Shown here one piece after another: positions 29,001 through 37,474 of a DNA stretch of 64,000 nucleotides (its first letter is position 1; each line of letters begins with the position of its first letter). The stretch spans positions 1,364,001-1,428,000 of the forward strand of contig OZ345380.1 of NCBI GenBank assembly GCA_977006965.1. Reading direction: 5' to 3'. The position numbers and the translations under genes are program-made. The DNA comes from Phymatolithon calcareum. Its lineage: Eukaryota > Rhodophyta > Florideophyceae > Hapalidiales. The notes beneath the pieces are model-generated. The model saw only the letters and a program-made list of their open reading frames with translations, ran no database searches and had not been told where the DNA came from.

Positions 29001-29738
29001 GACGACGTGGGCGCCGAAGCCCGTTATGAGCTTAAGGAGAAAGTAGAACGCGATAACGGCAAGCTTCTTGACGTAGAGTGAGCGGGAATGCAACGCATTG
29101 TTGTCGAGAATACGATAGGAATGTGCGGTCAAAAGAAGATATAGATAGGACGCGGCGGTGTAAACGGCGTCGTTGATAATAAGCGCGGCATGATGCTGGA
29201 ATCCGCCGTCAACTCTGCGCTCGGCAGCAAGGGTGAGTGGGTTGGTGCAGATGGTGCCGACTGCGAGCAGCGCACCTGTCCACAGTTGCTCATGTGTGGC
29301 CTGGCCGTGCGCGACAACGCGGAGTACAAAGAGAATCGGAAGGGCAGCGGCGGCTGTACGCAACACGGGCGCGAGAGTTTTCTCAAAGATGCCTGCCGGA
29401 GCGATGACATGGGAGGAGTACCAGACGGTACGGACATGGGCTAGTGCAAAGAAAACGTAAATGAGGGCGAGCGCAGAGACGCAATATAACGACAGAATGG
29501 TGAAGTTCACCTCCCAAGCGTGCAGTACCTCGAGACGCGTTTTCGCAGTCGCCGAGTCAACGGCTGGGACCGGAGCGACGTCATCCGCGGCTGGGGATCG
29601 CACGAAGAACTCGCCACGACGGGTACGGGAGAGCGACTCGCCGTGAGTACCGCTGAAGCGAAAGCCGTGTGGGAGGGAGAACGGGGTGTGCGTGAAGTCA
29701 CCATCCGAGGTGTTTGCGTCGCCGGAGTTGTGGGCCAT
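26055..29738 (-). CDS. Multi-pass membrane class-3 lipase (diacylglycerol-lipase-like)
   Basis: 1227 residues from ATG 29738. The N-terminal third (about residues 78-390) contains roughly eight hydrophobic spans. A long acidic, probably disordered cytosolic region follows. The C-terminal lipase-3 domain includes a strand with VVAFSGTRDARNW, the nucleophile elbow GHSLGG with S1067, D1129 in ASDPVPKLP and H1181 in YKLH, a complete catalytic triad. A long basic Ser-rich insert separates the oxyanion region from the elbow, as regulatory loops do in sn-1 diacylglycerol lipases. Expected role: hydrolysis of acylglycerols in a membrane. Animal DAGL has only four spans, so subfamily identity is uncertain. 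Single exon. Confidence -1.
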   Translation of the reverse strand: MAHNSGDANTSDGDFTHTPFSLPHGFRFSGTHGESLSRTRRGEFFVRSPAADDVAPVPAVDSATAKTRLEVLHAWEVNFTILSLYCVSALALIYVFFALAHVRTVWYSSHVIAPAGIFEKTLAPVLRTAAAALPILFVLRVVAHGQATHEQLWTGALLAVGTICTNPLTLAAERRVDGGFQHHAALIINDAVYTAASYLYLLLTAHSYRILDNNALHSRSLYVKKLAVIAFYFLLKLITGFGAHVVLGLVPFARILAWIILLRSGRFSARVTIPVLLTTALDALLAIWLFREVALTAQFLARTPYLEHRAKQLGFRCFVYQSLVFCVSIVVLANFATLRLPREILFRHFDDAASNAFLQLETPAGHLGLAFVYLTWTVVLAYVNLPPGPVLPYTGHAISGFLDSLASSAPVVWLRERGIPLPLPSHGDYDAIPDIENPSHTEPNALSSPLVPGGTIPLRYRHRELFVTLEEDRECSSFSPFPLARIEATRNAFFEQRRLEEIKMEGKEIEKHQNDVTVLPADMGEGGKDHGKMKREYVEDVEENFDNFLPGFLNIPNYRPISAGSTVYVDEDDEMAEGEDVGDTEELLENSGSDEEKNTGPVNPPNDGLAIPVPIRPLPFSTGLGSYHGASDLESTFALLPRQFPDRSPSFAANNRQPPDFQESFPCPPLCVRRLHLRKNLFVMETQVFLAQASYLAYIPGNAPEERTVGTAAASKSKSPQVRHSLQHTASLSTDLEGLARRFEEPVEKVLNRNISIAESPIVSPLWTGESVSEAQDLDEGPDPNRQPNFDDGTIFRVDPEQIARDNGYVIFRQISNLEMNSHATVLLGKDRVVVAFSGTRDARNWITNTQLRRCAFDDLFPEFEYEIAPESSRKLNGGRYPTLIVPATHSENGSDDPKKHRRRQRQKLRVSRPVSISRGGSKRGSLRKSQSTDSLLQQSQHSWETGTESTCDPGSPVTRGLALYGALGHPKTRPSTREQEPGSENWKLRRSPTQRVKVVASTLAQEFMTIGQAKVHDGFANAYLSLRKHVLGALVELYGGDAGVHSDEQPVPPLAHSLPLFFCGHSLGGALATFASFEAAKYFRQIGMQNRQDISCTTFGCPMVGNDVFKTRYERVVETHWRFEMASDPVPKLPSGFLNYTHVGVRVLLDQSGMLLIDPSFIEVHWWGKLSNPYLGYKLHIRASYITALRLYCFLYKDGQDKLEDAFWPFPIKVQTKGVFLLSTTK

Positions 29739-30944
29739 CGCCGGGCGGGTCTACGCACGCATGACGTTGGTGACGCGGATGTGGAGGAAGTCCACGGAGG
29801 GAAGGTGTTACGTGGGAGGAGGACTGCGAGTTGGTAACGCGCGAGATACGATGCGATGTTCGCACAGGTCGGTCAATTGTGGGTCAACAAGTCAGAAGTG
29901 CATGTTTGTCCGCATGTCGGGTTCTGTCATCATGATGAGTGGCTGGTGATTCAGAATGCGCCTCCCATTGGCTCATTCGAATGAACCAATGGAATGTACC
30001 CTGAATCATTCCAGATTCCCATCTCAGACGGATCCGTCTGGCCCTTCACTTATGATACACCTGAACAGTCAACAATGGGTAACGTTAATTGGAGCAAGCT
30101 CGATTGGAACTTCACAATTTGAACATCCTGTTCAATATTGATGATCATTTTGGATGTCATCAGAGTTACTTAACATCGAACCGTGGCGCATGACATCTTG
30201 GCGAGCACAGGTATAAAAAATAATACAAACAAAACAATCTAGACGTAGCTGCCCAATGGAAAACGGGAAAAAGCGTCCCATTGCCCATTCCAGGACAAAC
30301 TGTCCCCGCGCCTACGCTTCATCAACATGTCCAGAAGGAATAGAACCATCATGGTTCTTTGGATACATGATCATCATGGATCCAAAGGATCAAGTCATGA
30401 TGAATTGGTCTTTTGGGTCGATCCCGCCAAGAACTAAAAGGGCAATGTGGCACAGACGCAATCGAAGATATTGATATTCGGACAGTACTATCGGAAGACA
30501 AGCAGCCTCTCATGGGAGGAAATTCTTCCACAAAGGGTATGTTTGATGAAGATCTCTGCATTTAAATTTACTGTTTTGCGATTTGCGTGACTGGTGCGAG
30601 GGAGAAGACGCAGTCAAAATTTGACAGCGTCATTTAATGAGGGAGGGAAACGCTCATAAGACGATACTGATAGGATTACGCAGGCGGCAGATAAGAGCAA
30701 GTACCCGGTTCCCCTCCGGTTGCAGCGAGAAGCGGAATACGCGTACTTTCACATCTCGAGACTACAATAGTAGCGTTTCGTCGCTCTGTCCCGACGTATT
30801 GGTGGTACACAATATAATATTCATGTCCATCTGTTCATCCGATGCAGCGGTGCTCCAAACTGCGAACTGGCAACCCGAGTGGCTGTGGCTGGCTGTTTCA
30901 TATGGCTGCTTACAAGCTGTGTTGTCGTTGATTGAACGAATGGG
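29739..30944. other. Lipase 5' flank and spacer, no gene seen
   Basis: Short inverted pair ATTGGCTCATTCGAATGAACCAAT near 29968-29991 (imperfect palindrome) and GGATCC/ATCATGG motifs near 30350-30390. No supported coding region. Confidence -1.
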
Positions 30945-31450
30945 GTAAGCGATTGTTCCTCTCCCGACTGTCCGCCTCACAACGTGGATCGCGATCATCA
31001 AGGTGCCCGTAGTACAGTAGGAGATCTGTCGGGCCCTAAGGGAATCGTTTCTCTCGCATATCCATGCACTGTCTTTTCACTTCTCTAGTAGAGTATATAA
31101 GATAGCTCATTGCTTCCTCTGAGTAAAGGAAGGTGGAAACTCTTCGAATTTCGGCTTGAATGCTTTGATTGCGCACGCTTAAGCTCGCCTGTTCATCCGT
31201 TCGACAACGCAGAGCTCGAGTGTTCTCACCCTTTCCAGGGGGTCTTCAGATTTCCGTTCGATTGCTTGAATCCCACGCGCTCAAATTCGCCTGCGACACC
31301 CTTCAAGCACACAAAGTCCAAAGTCTACAAACATTTCCTGGTCGAAACTTTCGCCGTGTGAGCCCGTACGACGGTAATCGTGTTCAACTTCCCTTCTCCA
31401 CATTTCCTGCTCCTGTCTTATTAAGGTCGACGGCCCAGCCACGGTCACCG
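30945..31450 (+). mobile_element. LTR fragment related to the solo LTR at 13998-15065
   Basis: Plus-strand sequence aligns with the minus strand of the solo LTR: CCTCTCCCGACTGTCCGCC, a TATA motif (AGAGTATATAAGATAG near 31090-31105), CCTCTGAGTAAAGGAAGGTG, then TTCGGCTTGAATGCTTTGAT. Divergence is considerable and neither end nor target duplication is clear. Confidence -1.
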
Positions 31451-31530
31451 ATGGAGGATGATGCCAACATCAACAAGGAGGATCTTGACTCCAAAACGTC
31501 GCACGAAATGTTTCCTGAAAACCAGTCGAC

Positions 31531-31601
31531 CAAGAGATCCGAGCACCCGACAGGCTCCCAAACAGGCTATTTGGGAGCCTGTCGGGTGCTCGGATCTCTT
31601 G
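31531..31601. repeat. Perfect 32-bp inverted repeat with 7-base loop
   Basis: Arms 31531-31562 and 31570-31601 are exact complements (outer CAAGAGATCCGAGCACCCGA, inner GGCTCCCAAA). Pairing continues outward to about 31524 with one mismatch. Able to extrude as a cruciform or form a long RNA hairpin. Confidence -1.
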
Positions 31602-31608
31602 TTCGACT

Positions 31609-32487
31609 CGCCTTCAGACTCTTCCGTCCGGTGTGCGTGAACTGGATTAAAAAGGGTACTTTTCTATTCAGCGCCAGTTTGACATAGCTAGGAATACAAA
31701 ATGCCTCGTCAAGAATGCTCGCGCAATTCCGCAAGGCTTTCATGAGACATATCACATCATCGGCGTCCATCCTTGTCAGGTCAAGGTCGCGACAATGCTG
31801 AGAGCGAAAGCGATTCTATCGTGGGGAACCGGACAAGAAGTCAAACATGCCATGAAAATGGAGTGTGTGGAAATATCGTGTCTGTGAATTTTCCACAAGA
31901 TGTACAGATTCGAGACGCTGGCACGGGTGGCGGAGAAGTAGTAGGTAAAACAGCGAACCGACAATCCGTCGTAAGGGGCAGAGCTCAGCCAATTATCTAA
32001 AGTCACATTGAAGCGTGCCGGCGCAAGCATTACGTGTTCGAAAACAGCTCGCATAGGCTGGAAGTCATGCTCTACGAGCTGTTTTCGAGCAACAGTTATC
32101 CCCAGCGCTTTGCGAGAATCCGCGCCGGAGCATGAAACATTCAAGAAATGGTCAAGAACTTCTCCTTTGGAGCTGAGAATGAAGAACTGCGAACTACGGT
32201 CAGCCGTGGTGCGGCAAAGCATTAACTCAAACGATAAACTCTACGGAAAGAAGAGCTGAGTTTTCTCATGATTCTCACGATCCTTTTCTGCAAAAGAGGC
32301 TTCTTCATTCGCTCTCGCTTCTATGTCCAGTCGCCCTAGTGAACGAATGTCGAACTTTTATATACTGCAGCGAATGTGGAAACCCTCTGCAAGGCAATCA
32401 CCGCATCCGTATATTTCGTTGTACAAGCAATCGATTAGCGTAGAAAAAAAGTCATCATCTACAGTGCTTTTTATGTCTATCCTAGTT
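31609..32487. other. Spacer with a small hairpin; no supported gene
   Basis: A 14-base stem (TCGAAAACAGCTCG with its complement) lies at 32038-32088. A 148-codon ATG frame on the minus strand (31776-32222) has no recognisable content and is not called. Confidence -1.
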
Positions 32488-32540
32488 TTTGACGTACTAG
32501 ATAATTATTATTTTAAAAAATAATTATCTAGTACGTCAAA
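32488..32540. repeat. Perfect 22-bp inverted repeat, AT-rich
   Basis: TTTGACGTACTAGATAATTA plus TT pairs exactly with its complement ending at 32540 across a 9-base AT loop. Possibly a minimal foldback element. Confidence -1.
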
Positions 32541-32910
32541 GTGCGCAGACTCCCTGGTCTCGAGCCAGGCCGCGGAGTGGTCTTCCTCTACTGTAGTGTT
32601 CCGTCATCGAACGGAGGATAATTCAATCAAAATTGTCATGCCAATAGTTCGCACCAAAAATCATACTGTAAGCGTCCAGCTTGACTGCCTCTAGAACTGA
32701 CGTTTCGCCAAACTGGGCGCATCCAATTCCCGCACGTGATTCAGTCGATGCGCAACACTGCTTAGTGTTCCCCTAAAGTAACTACCCGGATTGATTCGCA
32801 CGGCATCAGATCCCTGAAAAATTCACTCAAAGCCCCTTTCTTTGCATCGCGATCCTTTCCTCTTTCCGCTGACTAATGCATGTGGATTTCGTTACCTTCG
32901 AATCGAAAAT

Positions 32911-34290
32911 ATGCGCTTAACATGTCTGGCGTGCATCCTATGCCTCACTCTAATTTCACTTACTCACTCTGTCCGACTCCGCATTCCGCATCTTTCATGG
33001 GAGAAAATCGTCTTGTTGCATATGCATGATGGCGCGCCGTTCTACTCCAAATTGGGTGCTATCACCCTGTTCAACAAATTGCGCTACGCCAGCCGGCAAT
33101 CCTACGAGGTCGCGGCGCACACGCCTGCCGGAACTCACGGGCTCTGGGCGCCAGCGCAGTGCGGTTCGCTCGGTGCCATCGCACGCGGTTCTGATTCCGA
33201 ATGCTTCACGCCACGTCGCGACTTCGCCATCGACGCGCGAGCGCCGACGTTTGGCAAAATCAAACTCGCTCTGGCAGCTTGTGTCGGTCGCGCGGATTAC
33301 TGGATGCTCTGGACTGATGCGGACGCTCTCGTCGTGAACCAAACAGTGCCTTTGACATCTATAATCGACGACCGTTTCGACATCGCCATGAGCGTTGACT
33401 GGCTAATGCTCAACGCCGGTATGATGCTTTTTAAATGCAGTCCGTGGACAAAATCGTTTCTGGAAAATGTCTATGCCGCCCGAGATTTTGATAACGCGCG
33501 AGCGCTTGACCAATCTGCATTTCAACATTTCATCGACAATCTCCCGGACAAGGGAGCTCATGTAGGCTACGTCCCAAAACATCGCATTAACACCTATGTT
33601 GAAGAATATCGACCTGGGGATTTCCTCGTTCACATGGCTGGCAAACTGTACGAGGCCACCACAGAGGGCGCTACAGCGATTGCACACCAGTTTGACGTTC
33701 TCAGCACCGTGCCAGACGTCAAGGACATTGCCGCTTTCTTCAACATGCGATATCTTTTAGGAAAATACAGTGGTATCTGCACGCGCGAAGGCATACCTGG
33801 AGATTCTTCCTGTCATCCTCATGACCCTGACCGCCTTCGTCTCCCCGAGCACCTCGGGGCTATGTCCATTCCGAATCGGTACCGACATGTTGGAATGCGG
33901 TATTACTGGCTGGGTGATTGGAAAGACGAGTACGATGTGCCGGACTGGGATGCTAAGAGGATGCCCTTTACTCCAAACGATTCGCGAACGGCGAAGGACG
34001 GTGCGACGCGGACTGTGACTTTGGATAGTTATGATTTCGAGGAGGAGGAAAGACAGGCACAAAGTGCTGCAGAAGCATATTTTGCTGTCATGACTGGTCA
34101 GGTGGATGTGGATGAGGCTGTTGATGGTGCAGTACGCAATGCTCATAAACAGGGTGATGCAGAAGGTGAACTGCATGATGTTAACCACTATAGCGAGCAT
34201 GGCGGACATGGCCATGACAACATGGATGAGGATGTAGTAATAGCAGTGAAGCATGATGAAGAGCAAATTGAGAACAAAGATGAACTGTGA
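32911..34290 (+). CDS. GT34-like glycosyltransferase with signal peptide and C-terminal KDEL
   Basis: 459 residues from ATG 32911; the upstream in-frame TTG would only add a non-signal N-terminus. Residues 1-20 (MRLTCLACILCLTLISLTHS) form a typical cleavable signal peptide. The catalytic domain resembles GT34 (galactosyl/xylosyl transferases such as fungal GMA12/MNN10 and plant XXT): GKI.LALAACVGRADYWMLWTDADALVVN with DxD at D136-A-D138, then LNAGMMLFKCSPWTKSFLENVY and DQSAFQHF. The C-terminal ~90 residues are acidic and His-rich and end exactly in KDEL, the ER-retrieval signal. A soluble ER-lumen enzyme is therefore predicted, whereas family members are normally Golgi type II membrane proteins. 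Single exon. Donor and acceptor unknown. Confidence -1.
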   Translation: MRLTCLACILCLTLISLTHSVRLRIPHLSWEKIVLLHMHDGAPFYSKLGAITLFNKLRYASRQSYEVAAHTPAGTHGLWAPAQCGSLGAIARGSDSECFTPRRDFAIDARAPTFGKIKLALAACVGRADYWMLWTDADALVVNQTVPLTSIIDDRFDIAMSVDWLMLNAGMMLFKCSPWTKSFLENVYAARDFDNARALDQSAFQHFIDNLPDKGAHVGYVPKHRINTYVEEYRPGDFLVHMAGKLYEATTEGATAIAHQFDVLSTVPDVKDIAAFFNMRYLLGKYSGICTREGIPGDSSCHPHDPDRLRLPEHLGAMSIPNRYRHVGMRYYWLGDWKDEYDVPDWDAKRMPFTPNDSRTAKDGATRTVTLDSYDFEEEERQAQSAAEAYFAVMTGQVDVDEAVDGAVRNAHKQGDAEGELHDVNHYSEHGGHGHDNMDEDVVIAVKHDEEQIENKDEL

Positions 34291-34352
34291 TCACTCATGA
34301 AAGCTTTTTTGTTACCGAAACCAAGGTGGACGGATAGCGGACGTGGCGATGG
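34258..34352 (+). repeat. Direct repeat of the GT34 gene's 3' end, unit 1 (second unit at 34467-34561)
   Basis: The last codons of the gene, including KDEL and TGA, and ~60 bases of 3' flank recur at 34467-34561 with only a few differences (GAAGAGCAAATTGA, AAAGATGAACTGTGATCAC, ATGAAAGCTTTTTTGTTACC). The second unit is not attached to any coding sequence. Confidence -1.
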
Positions 34353-34363
34353 CCATTACGATG

Positions 34364-34439
34364 TCGATGAGAAGTATTCTGGAGAGCAAGCGAGTAGAGA
34401 TATGAAATCCCTTTTTTGCTTCCATTGCTGTCCAAAAAG
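34364..34439 (+). repeat. Second direct repeat of 3' flank (partner at 35002-35088)
   Basis: TCGATGAGAAGTATTCTG, CAAGCGAGTAGAGA and TTTTTGCTTCCATTGCTGTC are shared with 35002-35088, with an insertion in the latter. Together with the preceding repeat this shows repeated local duplication. The remainder of 34562-35465 shows no gene. Confidence -1.
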
Positions 34440-35465
34440 CAAGACTTGCTTTACTTAGTAAAGAACGAAGAGCAAATTGAGGACAAAGATGAACTGTGAT
34501 CACTCATGAAAGCTTTTTTGTTACCAAAACCAAGGTAGACGGATAGCGGACATGGCGGTGGTTGTGTTGATAAGGGGGGAGTGTTGAATGTGTGAAGTCG
34601 AAAAGGGATTGTTCGACTGGTATGAGTAGAATATTATGCTTATGTTTTATGTGCCTCGTGTTGCAACCGGAGATTCAATGTGAGTAGGCTCCTGTGGCAG
34701 GAAACGACCGGGGGATGAGCTAATGGCGACAATTAATCTCGCACTTGCCGAGCAGCGGACAACTGCTCAAGCCGGGGACCTGACAGGGCATATGTAAGGG
34801 GGAAAAGATTGGGCGACGAAGAAAAAAGAGGAGGGACGTCTGGGAGAGGAAAGTAAAGATCTTTTTATTGAGGAAGGTCATATCCGGAGTCTGTGGTACG
34901 TTCTGCGCGAGCTCGGTGCCTCGCAAGAGCGTCTGCGATTGCCACTGGCTTCTCGGAGGACAAGCTCCGCCGTGACGCTTGGCCTTTAACAGACATAGTA
35001 ATCGATGAGAAGTATTCTGAAGAACAAGCGAGTAGAGAAATGAACTAACTTTGCACAACACTTTTTGCTTCCATTGCTGTCGAAAAAGAACGATTCGCTG
35101 CCCTGAGTAGCCGCATATTAAATTTAATGGATCTGTACCTCATGACCAGTGCGTCGCGTTCAGACCGCGTTAAGACGCTCAAGGATTGCTTCCTGCGTCG
35201 AATGTCCCAGTTATTCTACTTCATACGTATTAATGCCACTACCGTAACGGCACAGTAGCCATGTTGGACAGCAACTCGTGATTTTTTGGATTGTTCTTTT
35301 GTGCGCCCAAGGAACTCTCGCAGAGCAGAATCGGTCAAGCTAAGAGAATGGAAACACAGACCTTCGCGGAATTCCATGTGTGAAAAACGTGATCTCCAGA
35401 TTCAAAACAAAAAATAATTCTCCATTTGCATACTGTCCCAGACACCAAATTCTCAACCTAAAGTT

Positions 35466-36290
35466 ATGCAATCTTCCGCCTTATCAATGTCAGGTTTTGC
35501 GCCGAATTCAACGGTGCGTTTGCGAGGTGCCCATTTCGAACTGCGGCGCGTATGCAGAAAACGTCCTCGTGTTTATATTTCACAGATCGCGACTGCGCCT
35601 GACCGCCTGTCCGCCGCCCGACGGCGGCACTTTCTCAACCTCAGCAACGGTCTGGAGGCTGCAGAAGCTGTGGCAAGCCTTGTGGGTGTGGACGCGGTGC
35701 GCGTGACGCGATTGCAAAGCTCGCATTGTGAGGCACAGGCCTATGACGCCGTCCTGCGATCTCTTGGACCGGAACTGCTGTTCTCACTTGCCGTCGGGTA
35801 CAATTGTTATCTGTACGACTTCGGGAGTCGTGACAGCCTGCGCGGGGTGCCGCGCTCGTTGTTTCTTGGACTGCAGTTTGTGAAGTGGGCGATTGCTTAC
35901 CTATGGTTCGACGAGTCTGCGGATGTCGTGCTGGTAAGGGGGAAGAATGTGGCAACGCATTGGAAAGATGTTGTGATGCCGTACAAGATCGAAAAGAAGA
36001 CGAAAAAGATGTTTCGGTATTACAAGGCATTCGCGGAAGAGGCAGGCGTGAAACAGGTGCGATTGTTTGGGGTTTATGGAAGAGTCACAGCGATTGACGG
36101 ATGCAAAGATATTTACGCGCAAATTGTTAGGAATGTTTGGGAAGCGGATGATATCGAAGAGGAACAGGGGTTTGAAGAATGGCTAAATGAGCAATCAATG
36201 TGTGTCTATAACGCGGGGAACAGTGCCGAGGAGCTGGTGCAGCGACAGGTATGGATGTGCCACGGGAAGGAAGACTCTGGGGAGATATAA
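35466..36290 (+). CDS. Unrecognised 274-residue protein
   Basis: ATG 35466 to TAA 36288-36290. The basic N-terminus (RLRGAHFELRRVCRKRPRVYIS) could be a targeting peptide; the rest is a compact alpha/beta-looking sequence with SLGPELLFSLAVGYNCYLYDFGSRD, SLFLGLQFVKWAIAYLWF and VKQVRLFGVYGRV, and an acidic C-terminus. No domain recognised. Composition and an uninterrupted frame on the same strand as the GT34 gene support a real gene. Confidence -1.
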   Translation: MQSSALSMSGFAPNSTVRLRGAHFELRRVCRKRPRVYISQIATAPDRLSAARRRHFLNLSNGLEAAEAVASLVGVDAVRVTRLQSSHCEAQAYDAVLRSLGPELLFSLAVGYNCYLYDFGSRDSLRGVPRSLFLGLQFVKWAIAYLWFDESADVVLVRGKNVATHWKDVVMPYKIEKKTKKMFRYYKAFAEEAGVKQVRLFGVYGRVTAIDGCKDIYAQIVRNVWEADDIEEEQGFEEWLNEQSMCVYNAGNSAEELVQRQVWMCHGKEDSGEI

Positions 36291-36788
36291 AATACAGCCT
36301 GTGTGTTTGGCAGATGGATATTTTATCATAGTGTTTCCAACCCAAATGCAGGCTCTTGCGGCAGCACTGCCGAGTCGCAAATGCTGCCGGAACTCGAAGG
36401 ATCCATGTCGACAACAGCGGCAAAATCAGAGATAATTTAACAACCTCCCTCTAGTTTCAATCAAGGTCTCGAGGGGACAACTAATTTCACCTTTAGTGCC
36501 TCGCAGGATCTTTCGAGCCTTGGCGGGTGGTGTTCCATGCGGGCGAGTTTGCAATGCCCCAAGAGGTCTCCGTGCGGAAGCTCCGTGGGTGATTGTACCG
36601 AGTCGGTATGCACTGAGCACGTGAATGTTAAGAGAAAAGTAGCGTTTCCGCTCTTCCTCCATTGACTTGAAGGTTGAAGCAACACTGTTTAGCGCTGGTG
36701 ATCGACCACAGTTCTTTCATTTCTGTCTTCCATTCTTCCCCAGATTCTATTTCCAAGAGCGAATTTGAGCCTGACTGCAAGCCGTGAC
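36291..36788. other. 3' flank and spacer before the hAT element
   Basis: No supported gene. It does not carry the N-terminal part of the piggyBac copy that lies on the other side of the hAT element. Confidence -1.
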
Positions 36789-37067
36789 CAGGGGTCGTGC
36801 GCAATCCATTGCTATTGCAATTAATTGCAATTCGTAGCAATTCGACCCAAATTGGGTTCTGATGAAGAATTGCAATTCGAATTGCTGGTAGGTAGGTTGT
36901 ACGAAAGGGTATAGTTCAGCAAGAGCAGAGTTGTCCGAAATAACGATTACTTCAAACAGGGGAGTGTTATTCCCCTGCTTCAAATGTATCATGCGTAGTA
37001 CGTGGTAATTGGTTGTCGGTAGCATCTAATTTTATTAAATAACTCGGGCCAGTATAAGCGTTCACCG

Positions 37068-37137
37068 GGGGAGCACTGCACCATTTTGGCCCAAATCAAC
37101 TAAATAACTATCGGGCCAAAATGTTGCTGTGCTCCCC
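37068..37137. repeat. Inverted repeat in the hAT 5' region
   Basis: GGGGAGCACTGCACCATTTT plus GGCCC pairs with GGGCCAAAATGTTGCTGTGC plus TCCCC (a few mismatches) around a 20-base AT-rich loop. Confidence -1.
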
Positions 37138-37184
37138 TATTAGGTACGTAAAATTCTACGTACTGTATACAGTTACAACGTTCC

Positions 37185-37270
37185 TGAATTCAACCATCCA
37201 TGTGATCGTTCTGTTGTAGTGGTCTGCGTAGACCACTACAACAGAACGATCACATGGATGGTTGAATTCA
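37185..37270. repeat. Perfect 41-bp inverted repeat in the hAT 5' region
   Basis: The arms 37185-37225 and 37230-37270 are exact complements (outer TGAATTCAACCATCCATGTG) around GCGT. It lies about 200 bases before the transposase start. Confidence -1.
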
Positions 37271-37474
37271 TTCATCCGTTCAAGTAAAACGGTATGGGTG
37301 TCCAGAGTGCCGTTTCTGAAAAGACAGATAGAAGAGTCAATATAAAAAGTGAAGTCGTACATTTATCTAAAGCACACTACCAGACCCACTCGACAACACC
37401 TAAACAAATTTCGCTCGTCCAATCATGGTACACCTATTCCGAAACTGAAGCCGAAACAAGTTGTACAGCAGCTA

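Noticed and set aside
31776-32222. 148-codon minus-strand ATG frame
   Set aside because: No domain, no homologous partner in the window, and it contains the 32038-32088 hairpin; considered chance.
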